DNA of 64,000 nt, from positions 74,501 through 138,500 of the forward strand of contig SEMN01000320.1 in the NCBI GenBank assembly GCA_005408345.1, written 5' to 3'. The stretch is from Macquaria australasica (lineage: Eukaryota; Chordata; Actinopteri; Centrarchiformes; Percichthyidae). Positions 23,564 to 36,033 of this stretch are shown in pieces. The stretch's first letter is position 1, and each line of letters starts with the position of its first letter. A program made the position numbers and the translations under genes. The notes under the pieces are model-generated. The model was not told the origin of the DNA, searched no databases, and was given only the letters and a program-made list of their open reading frames with translations.

Positions 23564-26353
23564 CACTGTAAAAATGATAACTAGTAATTGTTGATCTCAT
23601 TAAAGTTGTCAAATCAATCTGACTTAGAAATAAAGCTTTGCTATTTGCAATTAACAAATAATTGTCTTCCCAGCAAACTTCTCCCTATCGTTGCCCTTAG
23701 AAGTATATTGAAATCAGTATAACAAGGATTTTTGAGTTGCAATTACGACAGACTGACTGTCTGACTCAATTTGTTCAACTACCAAAGTTAGCGTTGTTAG
23801 GTAGGCTACAGATGGCGTTCTATGCACAGTTATTTCCAAAAATAATTATGCCACAAACACGAATTTATGTTAAATCAGTGAGGGCAGTTTCCAATGCATT
23901 GTAATGGCAGTTTGGGCTATTTGTCAGTGAATAGACTAAATGCTACAACTCCTCAAGACACAAGACAAGATCTCGTGTTTTGCTTGTTACCTGTTGATTA
24001 AAGTAAAGGGGGTTAGTCCCAAAGTAATGACAACTTCGGCCCTGGAGCAGAACACAAAGTATCCCCTGTGCTTCCCAACTTTATGGTCTGGACGCTTATC
24101 TCATCATCAGGTTAGATGCAGAATTGGTTAATTTTAATCAATTTTGTCTTCAAAGTATGCTATATTGATGCATTTATATGCACATATTCAGTTTTGAGTC
24201 AGTTCTGGGCCAGGTGCACTGGTAATAGCATTATATTTTTCATAGTTTCATTGTACTTTTATTAAACAAAGACAAATGTTTGAATTCACATTTGCATTTA
24301 TGTTACTTGTCATATAATTATGCATATACACTAGATGTAAGCTTTTTATGAGTTTTACCAGTTACATGCCTGATAGTGGGAGAGTGTTAATAAATATAAT
24401 ATAATCATATAAACATACAGAAATTGTATGCAAATATATAGGTTTTGCTGTTGGTAACATGGTCAGGCATTTAAGATGGCGCAGCCTTTGAACAAGACAG
24501 CTACCCAGGATTTTCTTCTGTACAGAAAAACCCTGATATTGTGGTTACAATCAAATTACATTATTTTGTTAATTGTATTGTTCAGATATCTGAAGAATGG
24601 GATCACCAGCAAAGACCTCCTGGGGACTTTCAGTGCATCCCTTGACAAAAGGGAGCATATGGTCAGAAGTTGGAAGACCTCCTAGTTAAGTTTGATGAAC
24701 AGGTGAGTAAAGCACCTGAAGCTAAAAGCATGCAAAAGCTGAGGGAAAATGGCCTGTCTTCACTTTAACCTCCGAACCTTGTACAACAGCCTAAGGAGTC
24801 GTTTAATTTAATAATTATAACAGTATTTTTAATTTGTAGTAGTAGTAAGTAAAATTGTCTGCAGGATTGGAGTGTTTTGTGTTTTTTACTGTTTTTTGTT
24901 TGTTTGTTTGTTTTTTACATAAGCATGTTACTGGGGTCTTACCTGTGCATTATCCTCCTCATTATTATAAAGGATTTCAGATTTTTTATTTCACTACGAC
25001 ACTATACTAATTTATATGCTTGTGTGTTTTCCACTTGATACTCAGACATCGGACATTGCGTCTCACCGAAAAACAGGAGCACTGAGAGGCCTACCCATTT
25101 TTCTCTGGGAAGACACAACTTTTCCTGAAGTCCTTGGTAAGTAATAGTACTGTAGGAGATAATACTTACAAAATGCAAGTAATATTGCTTCATGTAGCTT
25201 TAACATTTAGAGTACGCTTTCATAGCTGGTGCTAATCATTTTATGCATAGTACATTTTGTGGAAGATTTCATTTTGTGCCCAGACATGTTTTAAGAATGA
25301 GTGCACCCAAAATGAAAAACTAAATAAAAAAGTACACCTCTCCCCAGTGCAGTTTATCAGTCCAGATAATTATGGTGTGAGGATTGGAGTTTTCTATGAC
25401 TTCTGCTCCCTTTTTTCTGCTGAAGGGCAACAGCCAACCAAAATCAACTGGCCATTGTTGGCTGGTGTTCTTTTGCAGAAAATACTTCTTAACAAACTCG
25501 TCATAACAAGCTTGGTGGGTGATAGCAACTGTGTCATTGCTTTTGGAAATAGACACTGCTGTTGAGTCTTTTTTTATTTTATTTCCACAAGCTGAATGGC
25601 AAGAGTCAGCAGTATGGTACTAAAGTTAAAATTAGAATCAGTAGAAATGTATTTCGAATTTTAGTTTTTCTTAGCACTCAATCATGCATCTGTTACTTTT
25701 CCTCAGGATACTGACCCTGAGATGCGGCTGCATGACCTACCAGACCTCTGTACTGCCTTTGCATACCTCTTTGGCCTTCTGTATGCCATGAACATTGATT
25801 ATCCAAGGCAGATGAGGTATACCTTTGAACCTTTAAAACACATTGAGTATTTTGTTTACTGTCAACAATATTGTAATGTGACCACACATATCTGTTTAAT
25901 TTATATATCTTGTAGTTTACTTGTGAACCCTCATGTTCACAACCATATGATGTTTCACAAGAGGAATAAACAAGGTTTCAGCTAAATTTCAGCTCTGTGC
26001 TTTTTATTTTATTTATTCATTTATTTACTGAGCATTCCTTGAATATATTTACAGCAACCTGCATTTTCCTTGATTTAAAAAGGCAAAGTTTTATCTCACT
26101 GAAGCAAAAATTGTATGTTTATTCAACAAGAATATCTGTGTTTGTTGAAGGTAGAACTACATGGCACTGAAGCAAGAATTTCATTGTTATCAATGGAATA
26201 TCAGGAATATCATAATTTGGTGAAGAAGATCTAAGTTGTCTAAACTTGTAAACCTTAGTAAAGTCAACAACAATAGTCAAAAGTTGAGAAAACTCAAAAA
26301 TCTCTTGCATCATGTTGCCTTGGTAATTTCTCAACCTTTTCGTTTTTACAGTG
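23564..26353. mobile_element. Inner CACTGTAAAAA-ended element (about 2.79 kb) carrying host-gene exons
   Basis: The ends CACTGTAAAAATG and its inverted partner (CGTTTTTACAGTG, 26341-26353) share an 11-bp perfect terminal repeat. TG flanks each side. Inside lie the decayed SAMD3-like exons at 24555-25819. A (TTC)n tract (23519-23550) abuts the left end. Confidence 0.5.
24555..25819 (+). pseudogene. Decayed exons of a teleost SAMD3-like multicopy gene
   Basis: Three exon-like pieces in one orientation. The first, 24580-24702, reads ISEEWDHQQRPPGDF, then an in-frame stop, then GQKLEDLLVKFDEQ up to a GTGAGT donor. The second, about 25045-25138, follows a CAG acceptor and reads SHRKTGALRGLPIFLWED...PEVL up to a GTAAGT donor. 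The third, 25708-25819, follows TTTCCTCAG and reads DTDPEMRLHDLPDLCTAFAY and then LFGLLYAMNIDYPRQMRYTFE. This wording is the C-terminal signature of a large fish-specific family often annotated 'sterile alpha motif domain-containing 3-like'. The join of DTDPE to LHDLPDL appears to lack about 50 residues relative to the family as I remember it. The internal stop and deletion make it a pseudogene. Confidence 0.6.
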
Positions 26354-27071
26354 TGGGTGTCACAGCGTTAAGGTGAATTACCGCCACCTACTATGTAGGA
26401 CTGTGGACCAACGTTATCCATCCCCTGTAACCACAACAAAAAACAACAAAAAAACAAAGAAAAAAACCCCTTTCTTCTTATTATTTTAATGGAGAATTAC
26501 AACCGGGTGGAGCATTATCACCACCTACTGTAGTGTTACACAAATCTTATATCCTTGTTATTAGTCATGTATCTTGTAGATAGATGAAGACATGTTTCAA
26601 GACCAAATTTCCAGAACTATTTTTAATAACTGTCTTTCTTTAAGACTGTTAGACATAGCCATGATTACAACTCACAGTGTTAAGTTCATTTGACACATTG
26701 AAATTTACCTTTCATTGACCTAACTTAAAAACCTGAGTTAGAATACTGAAAACTCATAGAATTCGGTTGAAATAGTATAAATCACAATGTGAAGTTGAAG
26801 TACATGAAAGAAAGAAGTTACTATGACTCGATCAGATCCCTTTTTACAGTGTACGGTCTAATCCTTGAGTTACTCAACAATTAGGCCAATAAAAACTTTC
26901 GTTTGGCTACTTTAGTAAGTAAGTCCAACAAAAAAATGAAGGTGAAAGGTGACTCAGTGATGGAGAAAGACAGATTGCAGCCATACGGTGAACCACCGTC
27001 ACTGCGTGACACATATCTGATGCATTTCTCACTCACCTAGTTCGTGGAAATTATAATTACATCCGAATCAC

Positions 27072-27130
<59 letters not shown>

Positions 27131-27367
27131 TCTTATCCCTAAGCGTCTGTTTCGCAACCAGTCTGGAGTTTTCCGCTCCACCGTGGTGCTTCAGGGTGAC
27201 GGATGCCTTGCAACGAGTCAGGGCGAGCCCTGCATACCCTGTGATGAAATTAAAAATGCGTAAAAAAGGCACCTTACTTTGACAGCGAAGCAACACGTGC
27301 GGCGGGGAGCATATTAAATACTGTGGCAACTTGTGGATTTACTTACAGTCTCTCCGCAGCTCTGCAC
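26354..27367. other. Right flank of the CACTG elements and upstream region of the phosphatase gene
   Basis: After the outer element's end at 26851 the sequence becomes more GC-rich toward 27160-27340, consistent with the plpp promoter/5' UTR. A (GA)n tract at 27078-27126 lies about 240 bp upstream of the first ATG. No TATA box is convincing. Confidence 0.45.
27078..27126. repeat. (GA)n microsatellite upstream of the phosphatase gene
   Basis: About 24 uninterrupted GA units, placed where it could act as a GAGA-type promoter tract. Confidence 0.95.
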
Positions 27368-28816
27368 ATGAGTAGTTCAAGGGCGCTCCAAGTTTCTGAT
27401 GCCAACAAGTTTTTTACTCCGAGCTTCCACCCGCAGCCAATCATCATGTTGGATAAATTTGGGGCGCAGAGCGCCGGTGTGCCCGTCTCCAGCGCCGACC
27501 TCCAGCTCAAACTAACGGACAACAAGAGCAGCCTGGCCGCAGCAGGGATGGGGATGGAGAACGGCACTGGGAAGAAACTCATAGAGATAACTGGACCGGC
27601 TTTATCCAAAAGAAAACTTCTGGTCGGCTTAGACCTCCTCTGCCTCTTCCTTGGTAAATATCTACATATAGCATACCCTACAGCAAAAATACTTAAAATC
27701 CGTTATTACACTTGTTGAATGCATTGCTGTGTATGTAGTGCTTTGTTGATGAAAGTATCACGAAAGCACCTGTAGGCCTACACTATCATTCATTCCAACA
27801 AAATAGTGCCATTATAACATATCTGTAAGTTTATGATTGTTTATTATTGTATCAAAGAGAAGCTGATACAACTCTGTGTTCAATGAGGCCATGTGGTGTT
27901 AGGTGATTGTTTGCACTGGACTGCATTATATTGTAAGGTGTTTCTGTTATTTTATCCATACATACATAAGCTATATGAGTAGGCAGTACGATGCAAATAC
28001 TTAAATCAGTAAACCAATATTGAATCTACACTGATGTAACTCTACAAAGTAGGTCTCTTTTACTCATGTTTATCTTTATGCATTTTTTTAGAGCTGAAAC
28101 AAAAAGTTGAATAATCAGTTAGTTGATTGCAGAAATCAATGAACCGTTTAGGTCATTTTTTAAGCAAAAATGCCAAATATTCTCTGGTTCCAGCTTCTCA
28201 GTTGTGAGGATTTGCACCTTTACCTTTACCATCTGTAATCGTGAAGTAATGGTTGGACAAAACAAGCAATCTGAAAGCATCACTGTGGATGTTATGTAAT
28301 TGTGATTTTTCACCATTTGCTTGCATTTTATGGACCACATGATTAACGGATTAATTGAGAAAATGATCGGCAGATTAATAGACAATGAAAGTAATCATTA
28401 GTTATTATTCCTTCCTATTTAAGGTATCTCTGGTAAGGGTTAACTTCAACCATGTTGCATCTGTTCTGTTTTGTTTTCATCCCTTTTTATTTAGTCAACG
28501 AAGACAGTAAGTGGCTTCATTCAGGCATGTGGGCCTGCAGAATATATGAGCAGCAAATTAACACCACGTTTGTAAGCAGAAAGAGGAAAGAATGAGAGAG
28601 AAAAGAAAGAAAGTTTTTCAAGTTCTCTCTCCATCTACATGTATCCCTGGCTCTCTTTTTTCCACTCATGCGCGTTCTCGAGCCCTTGAGCTCTCCGTGC
28701 CAGCTGGTTCGTGCATTGCCCAGGGAATTCTACAGTTTCCATGACAACCTCCAGTTCTCAGGGTAGAGCCGGGCCAGGGGGAATTGTATTTGGTATAAAT
28801 AAATAAATGCACGATC

Positions 28817-28859
<43 letters not shown>

Positions 28860-29252
28860 CACATGAGTGTAATTGTTGACCCTCACTCTCATGGACCCTA
28901 TATGTGACAGGAGGGTGGTTATGTAATATTGGCTAATTGGAAAAAGCTGGACAGAGAGGTAGTCTGTATTAACAACAGATTGGACATGTGCATGAAGGGA
29001 GGGAACCATGCAAGAAGTATCTGTCTCTCTCTCTCTCTCTGCCCTCTCTCTCTAGTGTGTGTAGGCATGCAAGACAGAGAGACACAGAGAGACACACAGA
29101 GAGAGAGAAAGAGAAGGACACCCAGAGACAAACAGAGACAGTGTGAGGCTGGTTCTGGCTCTGGTCTGCTACGGCATTTGCTCTTTGTTTTGTAGGGAAG
29201 AGTTGAACTGAAGTCACAAACAACCCCCCTTTCTCTCCTCATAAACAGAAAT

Positions 29253-29302
<50 letters not shown>

Positions 29303-31134
29303 ACTGAAACTGGGTCTCTGTTGAGCTCTGCCTACTTTACTCTTCTATTTCCAGACCCTCACATTCCTAATTGTTGTCTAACTTGTTAGGTTCTCCAGAG
29401 AAAAACTCAGGGTTCCCACCCTTATTTTCCTGTAAAACTATTCCTCATTTGACCATCTCTCCCTTCCTCAGTCTCCCCGTGTCATATTCCCTGTCAGTTT
29501 TTTTATAGCCTTGAATTTCTGTTACCTCCGTCCTTCTTTTAAATTTTGTATTTAGTTTCTTTTTAATTTAATAGACCTTATTCCTTTCATCTGTGATTAA
29601 AGTCATACTTAATGTGTGTCTCTTGGTGTGTGACAGGGACAAAGAGTCAAGGGCATCATATTTGCACTGGTGCAATATGGTGTTATTGAACATCAATGCT
29701 TTTGGGGTACAAAAACTGTCACATACCGAAAGCTGGCATAAACAATGCTCGCTCAAACCTTTACTCTTCTTTATTTGATCAGATTTAAATCATAACTTTT
29801 GCCAGTATTTTTTATTGCACGGCTGCTTGTAATGCTTATAATGTAAGAAGTCTGCCTTCTTTGGGTAAAAGAGTCTACAGTCACGTTAGCAGCTATGTGA
29901 GGCTGTATTCTTTCGTGGCAATCCGTCCAATATGTGCTGAGACTTACTCAAAACGACAAATGTCAACCTCATGGTGGCGCTAGAGGAAAAGTCAGGGGAT
30001 CACCAAAGTCGGTAGGATTCATTCTCTGGGGACCATGAATGTCTGTACAAAATTTTATGGCAATCCATCTTTATGGCAATCCATCATCCAAAGTGGTGGA
30101 CTGACCGACATTACCATCCCCAGAGCCACAGAGCCAAAGCTGCTAGCATGGCTGTAAAGCGTATTGAAGAAAAACATCTTTAATTTCTTTAAAGTTGATT
30201 ATTGAAAAAAATTATCATTTTGGTTTTGGTACAGATTCATTATTTTGGCACTGGTTGTTCAAATGATACCCAGGTCTTGTCTGTACGTATGTATGACATA
30301 CAGTATATGTATGCCATGCGTGTTTTAGGTTGCAGATTTCTCCCCAGTGCCCCTTCTCATCCCCTAGTTTTGCTCCTCTTTTCTCCTCCCACGCATCATC
30401 TCCAGTTTCTCATCACAAAGAGGATTATCGATACTCCCACTGGGGATTGTTGTGATATCAAATTATATCCTTCTTGGTCGAATTCCATTCATCTCCCTCT
30501 TCCTCCTCCTCCTGTGCAGCTTCCATCCCTTTCTTTGCGTGTGAGCTGAAGGCAGTGAGTCCTTACAGAAGGGGCTTCATTTGCGGGGACCCCAGCATCA
30601 CCTATCCTTATCTGCACCAAGAGGCCATACCAGACGAATTACTCATCGCTGGTGGCATCATCATCACGGGCCTCACTGTGAGTACTCATCGTCCTGATCA
30701 TCCCTGTCATAGCAGTCAGTCCATTATTCATTTTACACCATGTCCCAGCTCGCGAGGAGCACCAGTGGAATGTAATATGACGGTTCTGACTACGTGTCCA
30801 CCTCCAGATCGCCCTCGGGGAGTGTTTCCGGGTTCGTTTCAGAGGCGTCAGCTCCAAGGCCTTTGTCAGGAACCTTTACGTGTCCTGCCTGTACAAAGAG
30901 CTGGGCTGCTTCCTGTTCGGCTGCTGTGTCGGCCAATCACTGACCAACATGGCCAAGCTGAGTGTTGGGCGGCTGCGACCACACTTCCTGTCAGTGTGTG
31001 GTGTCACCTATGCGTCGCTTAACTGCACACCTGGAACCTACGTCGCAACAGTGAACTGCCGCCAGCCTGACCACCGGTTGGAGGAGGAGGCCAGGTGTGT
31101 AACTGTGTGTGTGTGTGTGTGTGTGTGTACGTGC

Positions 31135-31165
<31 letters not shown>

Positions 31166-33038
31166 TCTTATGTAATGTTATTCTATATTATATAAATTAT
31201 AATACTTCTCTGATTTTTTAGGAAGTCCTTCTTCTCTGGCCACGCTTCTTTTGCGATGTACACAATGCTCTATTTAGCGGTGAGTATTTCTATCTATCCA
31301 TTGCTCTCTCTGTCACACATTTTCTCTCTCTCACACACACACATACACTCACAAACACTGGCAAACACAATCTCTCCAATTTCCAATTACCATCTCGCTA
31401 CAAAATGCAAAGAGTGAATGGATGAAACAGGGACCCATCATCAGCCCAGTTAGCAGCAGAAAGCGAGAGAATGAAAGCGGAGAGGGAGAAAGAAAAGGAC
31501 TGAAAGGAGAAATGGGACAAACAGAGACAGCTTTGTTCTGCTGTGGGAGGAGTGTGACCTCGCCTCACTGCCTCACTGCTCTCCTCTATTGTGTGTGTGT
31601 GAGCATGTGCGTGTGTGTGTGCAAGGTACTGCATTTATATGCGTGTCAATGCAAGTGGCTGCATATGTACATGTGTGCATACAGCATATTAATGCATGTG
31701 CCATCTTGTGTGTGTGCAATCTTGGCTTCTTTGGTCATGATTACTTTCTCCAACTGCTGCCCTTCTTTATGTGACGACATGACAGCGCTGCTTTACATTC
31801 AGCGCGTGTAAAAAGGGAAGATGAAAAACAAGGCACATCCAAATTGTGTCTATATTCACATTTTAATACACAAAGCCTCCCGCCAATTCTCAGATGAAAG
31901 CCAGTATTTAAATAATGACCCAACCAACTGCAGTAAATTAGTGTTAGACAGTATTTCTGTTCCAATGCTGGATCACTAACTGGGCAAAGTGGGCAACTGC
32001 CCCAGAGCCCGAGACCCCCTAGGGCTCCAGATTCACCATGTGGCAATTAAGTTTGTGGTAATTCAATTAATTGCAAATGTTTTGGTAATACTTCTATGCA
32101 GCACTACTAAAATATAATATAAACCACAATAATAAGGGCCGTAAGGGATCACCAAGCTCATTATTTATTCATGAGGCTCCGTCTTGGAGAGCGGCCCTGA
32201 CTTAAAACAGGTTTTAAGGGTTATTTCACTGTAGGCTTTTTGTTTTACTACTGTAGGTGCATTTTACTGTATTCAATCAAGTTACCACAAAATAACTACA
32301 ACAGTACTTACTAATTAATACATACACAAGTGGTGAGTATGCCATCACTCTCTGTACTGATGGAATTAGTACAAAATGTTGAGTTTTCATTAGTACAAAT
32401 AGCATCAAGAGCTATTTAAAATGGGAAAAGATCAGAAAACAGGCATTAAACAGGTAAAATATGATAAAATATACTTACAACAGGGGAATTAGGAATAAAA
32501 GCCAGTCTCTAATATAACTGACCAAGTCTGCAGGATAGAGTTTCCCTAAATATTCAAAATTATCGATTAGTGAATAAGGTCAAACATCTTGGTCATTATT
32601 TATGGGAACAGGCGATGACCCCTATGCACAAAATAACATCACGTTCATTTTTGTCATGTAGTTTTACCTGCAGGCACGGTTGACATGGCGTGGGGCTCGG
32701 CTGCTGAAGCCGGCACTGCAGTTCTTCCTGGTTCTGCTGGCAGTCTACACAGGTCTGACCCGCATCTCAGACTACAGGCACCACCCGTCCGACGTGCTAA
32801 CAGGCTACATACAGGGAGCCCTCACTGCTTACTGGGTGGTCAGTATCCCTTGCCTGCTTGTTTTTGTGCATCAGTGCGTGTCCACATGTCAGCGTCTGTT
32901 AAAATCCTAAGGTTGGGCTTGTGTTTGTGTGTTCCCCAGGCCTTCCACATCTCGTCCATGTTTAAAAGCTCGAGCTCAGATCTATCTCCGACTGAGACCC
33001 TGGACAGCCCCTTGTCCCCCCACCATACTGTCTGCTAA
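27368..33038 (+). CDS. plpp3-like: Lipid phosphate phosphatase, PLPP3/PLPP2-like
   Basis: Integral membrane phosphatase of the PAP2/LPP family, removing phosphate from lysophosphatidate, phosphatidate, sphingosine-1-phosphate and ceramide-1-phosphate at the cell surface. Six exons: 27368-27653, 30520-30677, 30808-31094, 31222-31279, 32662-32838, 32940-33038 (TAA). All are in frame and GT-AG. All three catalytic motifs are present: KLSVGRLRP (C1), FFSGH (C2) and TRISDYRHHPSD (C3). Six hydrophobic segments fit the family topology, and an NCT glycosylation site follows C1. The wording KSFFSGHASF, YLQARLTWRGARLLKP and CLYKELGCFLFG favours PLPP3, while location in a chr19p-like region would predict PLPP2. 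PLPP3's RGD is absent: the NCR is followed by QPD. The first ATG is 27368 (354 aa); ATG 27446 (328 aa) is closer to family length. Confidence 0.9.
28091..28404 (+). repeat. R1 copy B, in plpp intron 1
   Basis: GAGCTGAAAC start, AAGCAAAAATGCCAAATATTC, 'GGTTCCAGCTTCTCAGTTG', GGACAAAACAAGCAA and 'GACAATGAAAGTAATCATTA' end, matching the R1 family. Confidence 0.75.
28821..28860. repeat. (GT)n microsatellite, plpp intron 1
   Basis: GT run with GCGTGC ends. Confidence 0.93.
29254..29304. repeat. (CA)n microsatellite, plpp intron 1
   Basis: About 51 bp of CA with a single T change near the end. Confidence 0.95.
29870..30160 (+). repeat. R4 copy 2, in plpp intron 1
   Basis: Starts AGAGTCTACAGTCACGTTAG. 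Contains ACAAATGTCAACCTCATGGT, 'GGCGCTAGAGGAAAAGTCAG', 'GGATCACCAAAGTC', a duplicated TTATGGCAATCCATC and the end 'CTGCTAGCATGGCT'. Confidence 0.75.
31104..31166. repeat. (GT)n/(GC-GT) microsatellite next to plpp exon 3 donor
   Basis: Begins 10 bp after the exon 3 splice donor and nearly fills the short intron 3. Length change here could affect splicing. Confidence 0.93.
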
Positions 33039-33961
33039 ACCTCACCTCCACCAACCCCTGCGTGTACCAACATCCACCTGCTGCCTGTAGTCTGGTTTGG
33101 ATAGACTTAGAGATTTGAAGAATGTGAGACCATTTCCTGTGAAGTCAAACCACATACCCCAGTATTCAGACAGAGTGTGAGAGAGAGAGAGGGAGAGTAG
33201 AGCTTGTGAGATACTGCATGTGGCTCAGAAGAGAAAACATATGAACTGAGAGAAAGGAAGAGGTGCTGAAAACTATACTGGCTGCTCGGCTGGAGCCTGA
33301 GTACTCGGCCCTTAGTCCTTGTGACTGACCTTAACTTCACACGTGATACTTACCTGTGAGATGAGACGACTGAATCCTGAACACACAGCAACCACTACCA
33401 GTCTACACGTCACCTGTAAATATATACAGATTTTGTACGACTCGAATGATACTGTTAAAGCACTTTTTGATTTCAATGTTAGTATTATTAATTACCACTC
33501 TGTAATGATTTGATACGTAGGATGTAATATATTTTATACAAACGTGCTATATGTTGTAGCTGTTTTTTTTTTCTTTTCACATAAACCCAGTGAATGTAAA
33601 GGTGTTGAATGAAAGCACAAATAGCAAGAAAGCAACTCATTTCCCCTAATGTGTTGTACCATTTAGATGTGGTAGGATGTGTCCGTCCTTCTGTGTGTTG
33701 TATTCTTTGTTTATTAATGAGAGAATGACTATGAGAATGTCTACACAATATATATAATCCATGTTTGAAAAGTACAGGCGCTACTAGTTCTCTGACTTTT
33801 TTTTATAATGCTAATGTACAGTATGTTGCTAGACTACTTACCAGTCCAAGAGCACACAGATCATTAAAGAAAAATGTGATTTTTTTTTAAAAATCATTGT
33901 CTCTTTAAGTTCAGTTTGTGACCTTTTTTAAAAAATACTAACACTGCATACACATTTTGAG

Positions 33962-33967
33962 AATAAA
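33962..33967 (+). other. Candidate plpp poly(A) signal AATAAA
   Basis: Canonical signal about 920 bp after the stop codon, consistent with an AT-rich 3' UTR over 33039-33990. Confidence 0.55.
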
Positions 33968-34149
33968 ATGTTTGCATGTTATTGCATAATTTTTAAAAGA
34001 TGATTATTGTACATCCTGAAGTTCAAAACTCATTATTTCAAAAGAAAAACTGCATTAATTGAGTTATATGGCCATTTTGGGGCAATGCAAGAAGATTTTA
34101 ACACATTACCTTACAGCACACCATATAAAGTTAATATGGCGAAGAAGTT

Positions 34150-34560
34150 AGCAAACAGTTTCCTATTTGCAAATGAGCAGACACTGAAACATTAGCATTC
34201 ATTTGGGGTCGTGTTTCTGGCCACCTGATAAATGTAAGTCTAATATTCACCTTCTTTTAGCTCTGTTTTTGTTCTCCACCGACCACCTGAGAAAATTTTT
34301 TGGCTCTTTAGTTGCTAAATGCTCCACTATGTTCACAAGCTAGTCGCTAACTTGCATGTCTGCTATTTGGTGCTGAGCAGGTAGCGTGCGCTCAGTTTAT
34401 CACAGCTTTTTTGCTGCCTGCTGCCGCCGGAAATGAGGTTGCTAAGAGCGGTTTGACTGAATCAGAACAGTGAAGTTGTGGGCTGTAAAATGATGATTCT
34501 CCCTGGACTTGTCACTGTAAGCGACACCTTTTACATCACACATAGTCATTTGACTTATTT
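34150..34560 (+). repeat. R3 copy 2
   Basis: Same-orientation partner of 12480-12970, sharing 'AGCTCTGTTTTTGTTCTCCA', 'GCTCCACTATGTTCAC' and 'GGTGCTGAGCAGGTAG'. Confidence 0.7.
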
Positions 34561-36033
34561 TTCATCTACAAATATTGATAGGCGTGGCGTTAAGTAAATA
34601 GCTCAAGAAAGTAAACTCCTTCAGCCATGTTTATTATCGAAAATACAACTTTTTCAAAACTTTCAAAAAAAGTCTACACAACTGTGTTTCAACTCCTAAT
34701 TATTTATTAGCCATAATTTTAATAATCCAATAATGTGTGGACCATACTTTACTCTGTCTGTCCTGTGTTGACTGTCCTTTTACCTTTTTGGACGTGCATG
34801 TTCTGCCTTGGCTTCAATATGATTTTTGTGCCTTCAGTTGAAGCTGATAAAGTACAATATATCCCTCTGAAGTGTAGTGGAGTAGAAGTATAATGTAGCA
34901 AAAAATGGAAGTACTCAAGTATGTGAGTACAGTACAGTATTTGAGTAAATATACTATATACTTCAGCTTTTCTCTACATTATGTGCCTCATCAGTCTCTC
35001 CTTCTCCACTGTGGATATCTTACTCCTTTTCCTGAAACTCTCCCTCTCTCTGTACATCCACACAAAGAGAAAGACAGGAACATTTATTTCACATGTTTAC
35101 TTGAACTTCAATAGCAATACAAGACAATCAGAACACTTGAGGTCGATATGTACAAGGATCTCAGGGGGTTGCAGAAAAGTTCTGAGGTTTTATATGATCT
35201 CTGGCTCTGGAGTCAAGAGTTCTGTTGCTATGACAAACTCCATGGCAACGAGTTCCATCAACATCAACAGTTAGTGGCAGGTGGAGGGAGGCGGACGTTT
35301 TGGTCTTGATGTGAAAATGGGATTGGTCAAGAGTTCAAAATCAGTCGGAGGGGATGTGTGTGTAAGAGGCCCACCAGTTGATATTGATAAAATGCTTCAC
35401 TGTGATACATTAATTATACAAGAATGATGTATATACAGGCACACACTCACACACACACACACACATCCTTACACACACGCATGCTCATCAAGCTACACAC
35501 ACACACACTCGCACGTACGCTCACACACACTTCAGCACTTTCCTCCTACGGTATGTAGCCTTGTAAAGCCACTATAAAGTCATGCACATGTTCTTTGAAA
35601 GGATTTTTTGGCAACACACAAGTGCTTCTTTGACACACTGCTTGCTTGCTACAGGGAGGGAAAACACCCAGCCGATGAACCGATAGAAACTTGGGCAAAT
35701 AAAGATAAGCACCGATGAGATGGGACGACACAGCAGGGTTTCAGGAAAGAGAGACGAGGGAGAGGAAGAGGAGGAGGAAGAGTTATAAATGGATCACAGT
35801 CATAGAAAAGTAACAAAACATGAAAAGGGGGAAGTCTCGTGGTGATCGGGAGATAGAAGCAGGGAGGAGCCATCACTGTCATCATCATTACCTTCATCAT
35901 CTATCGTCAGTATCCTCAACAGTGTCATCATAATCATCATCATCATTTCCATCAGTTAGATCATCCTTATTTGTTGTTATCACCATCTTCCTCCTCCTGC
36001 CTGGTTTCTATGCCCCGATCACCACCGCCCTAG
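34561..36033. other. Interval between plpp and adgrl1; mostly adgrl1 3' UTR on the right
   Basis: Contains an inverted R2 fragment (34855-34950) and CA-rich sequence at 35440-35530. On the minus strand AATAAA at 35083-35088 is a candidate poly(A) signal for adgrl1, giving a 3' UTR of about 950 nt. No coding seen. Confidence 0.45.

Larger units (their letters stand above)
23092..26851. mobile_element. Outer CACTGTAA-ended element (about 3.76 kb, candidate DNA transposon)
   Basis: The left end CACTGTAATAAAAATCC is matched by an inverted CACTGTAAAAAGGGATC at the right end (TTTTTACAGTG, 26841-26851). The bases flanking both ends are TA. Terminal CACTG suggests the CACTA/EnSpm superfamily, but the flanking duplication looks like 2 bp rather than 3, so the family is open. 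No transposase is visible. It encloses a second element of the same type. Confidence 0.5.

Noticed and set aside
24476..24685. 69-codon frame beginning ATGGCGCAGCC as an intact small gene
   Set aside because: Only the part after 24580 resembles the SAMD3-like exon, and that similarity is in a different frame containing a stop, so it is treated as pseudogene sequence.
30202..31022. Unspliced open frames through plpp exons 2-3
   Set aside because: They read through introns; the spliced model restores PAP2 motifs with matching phases.
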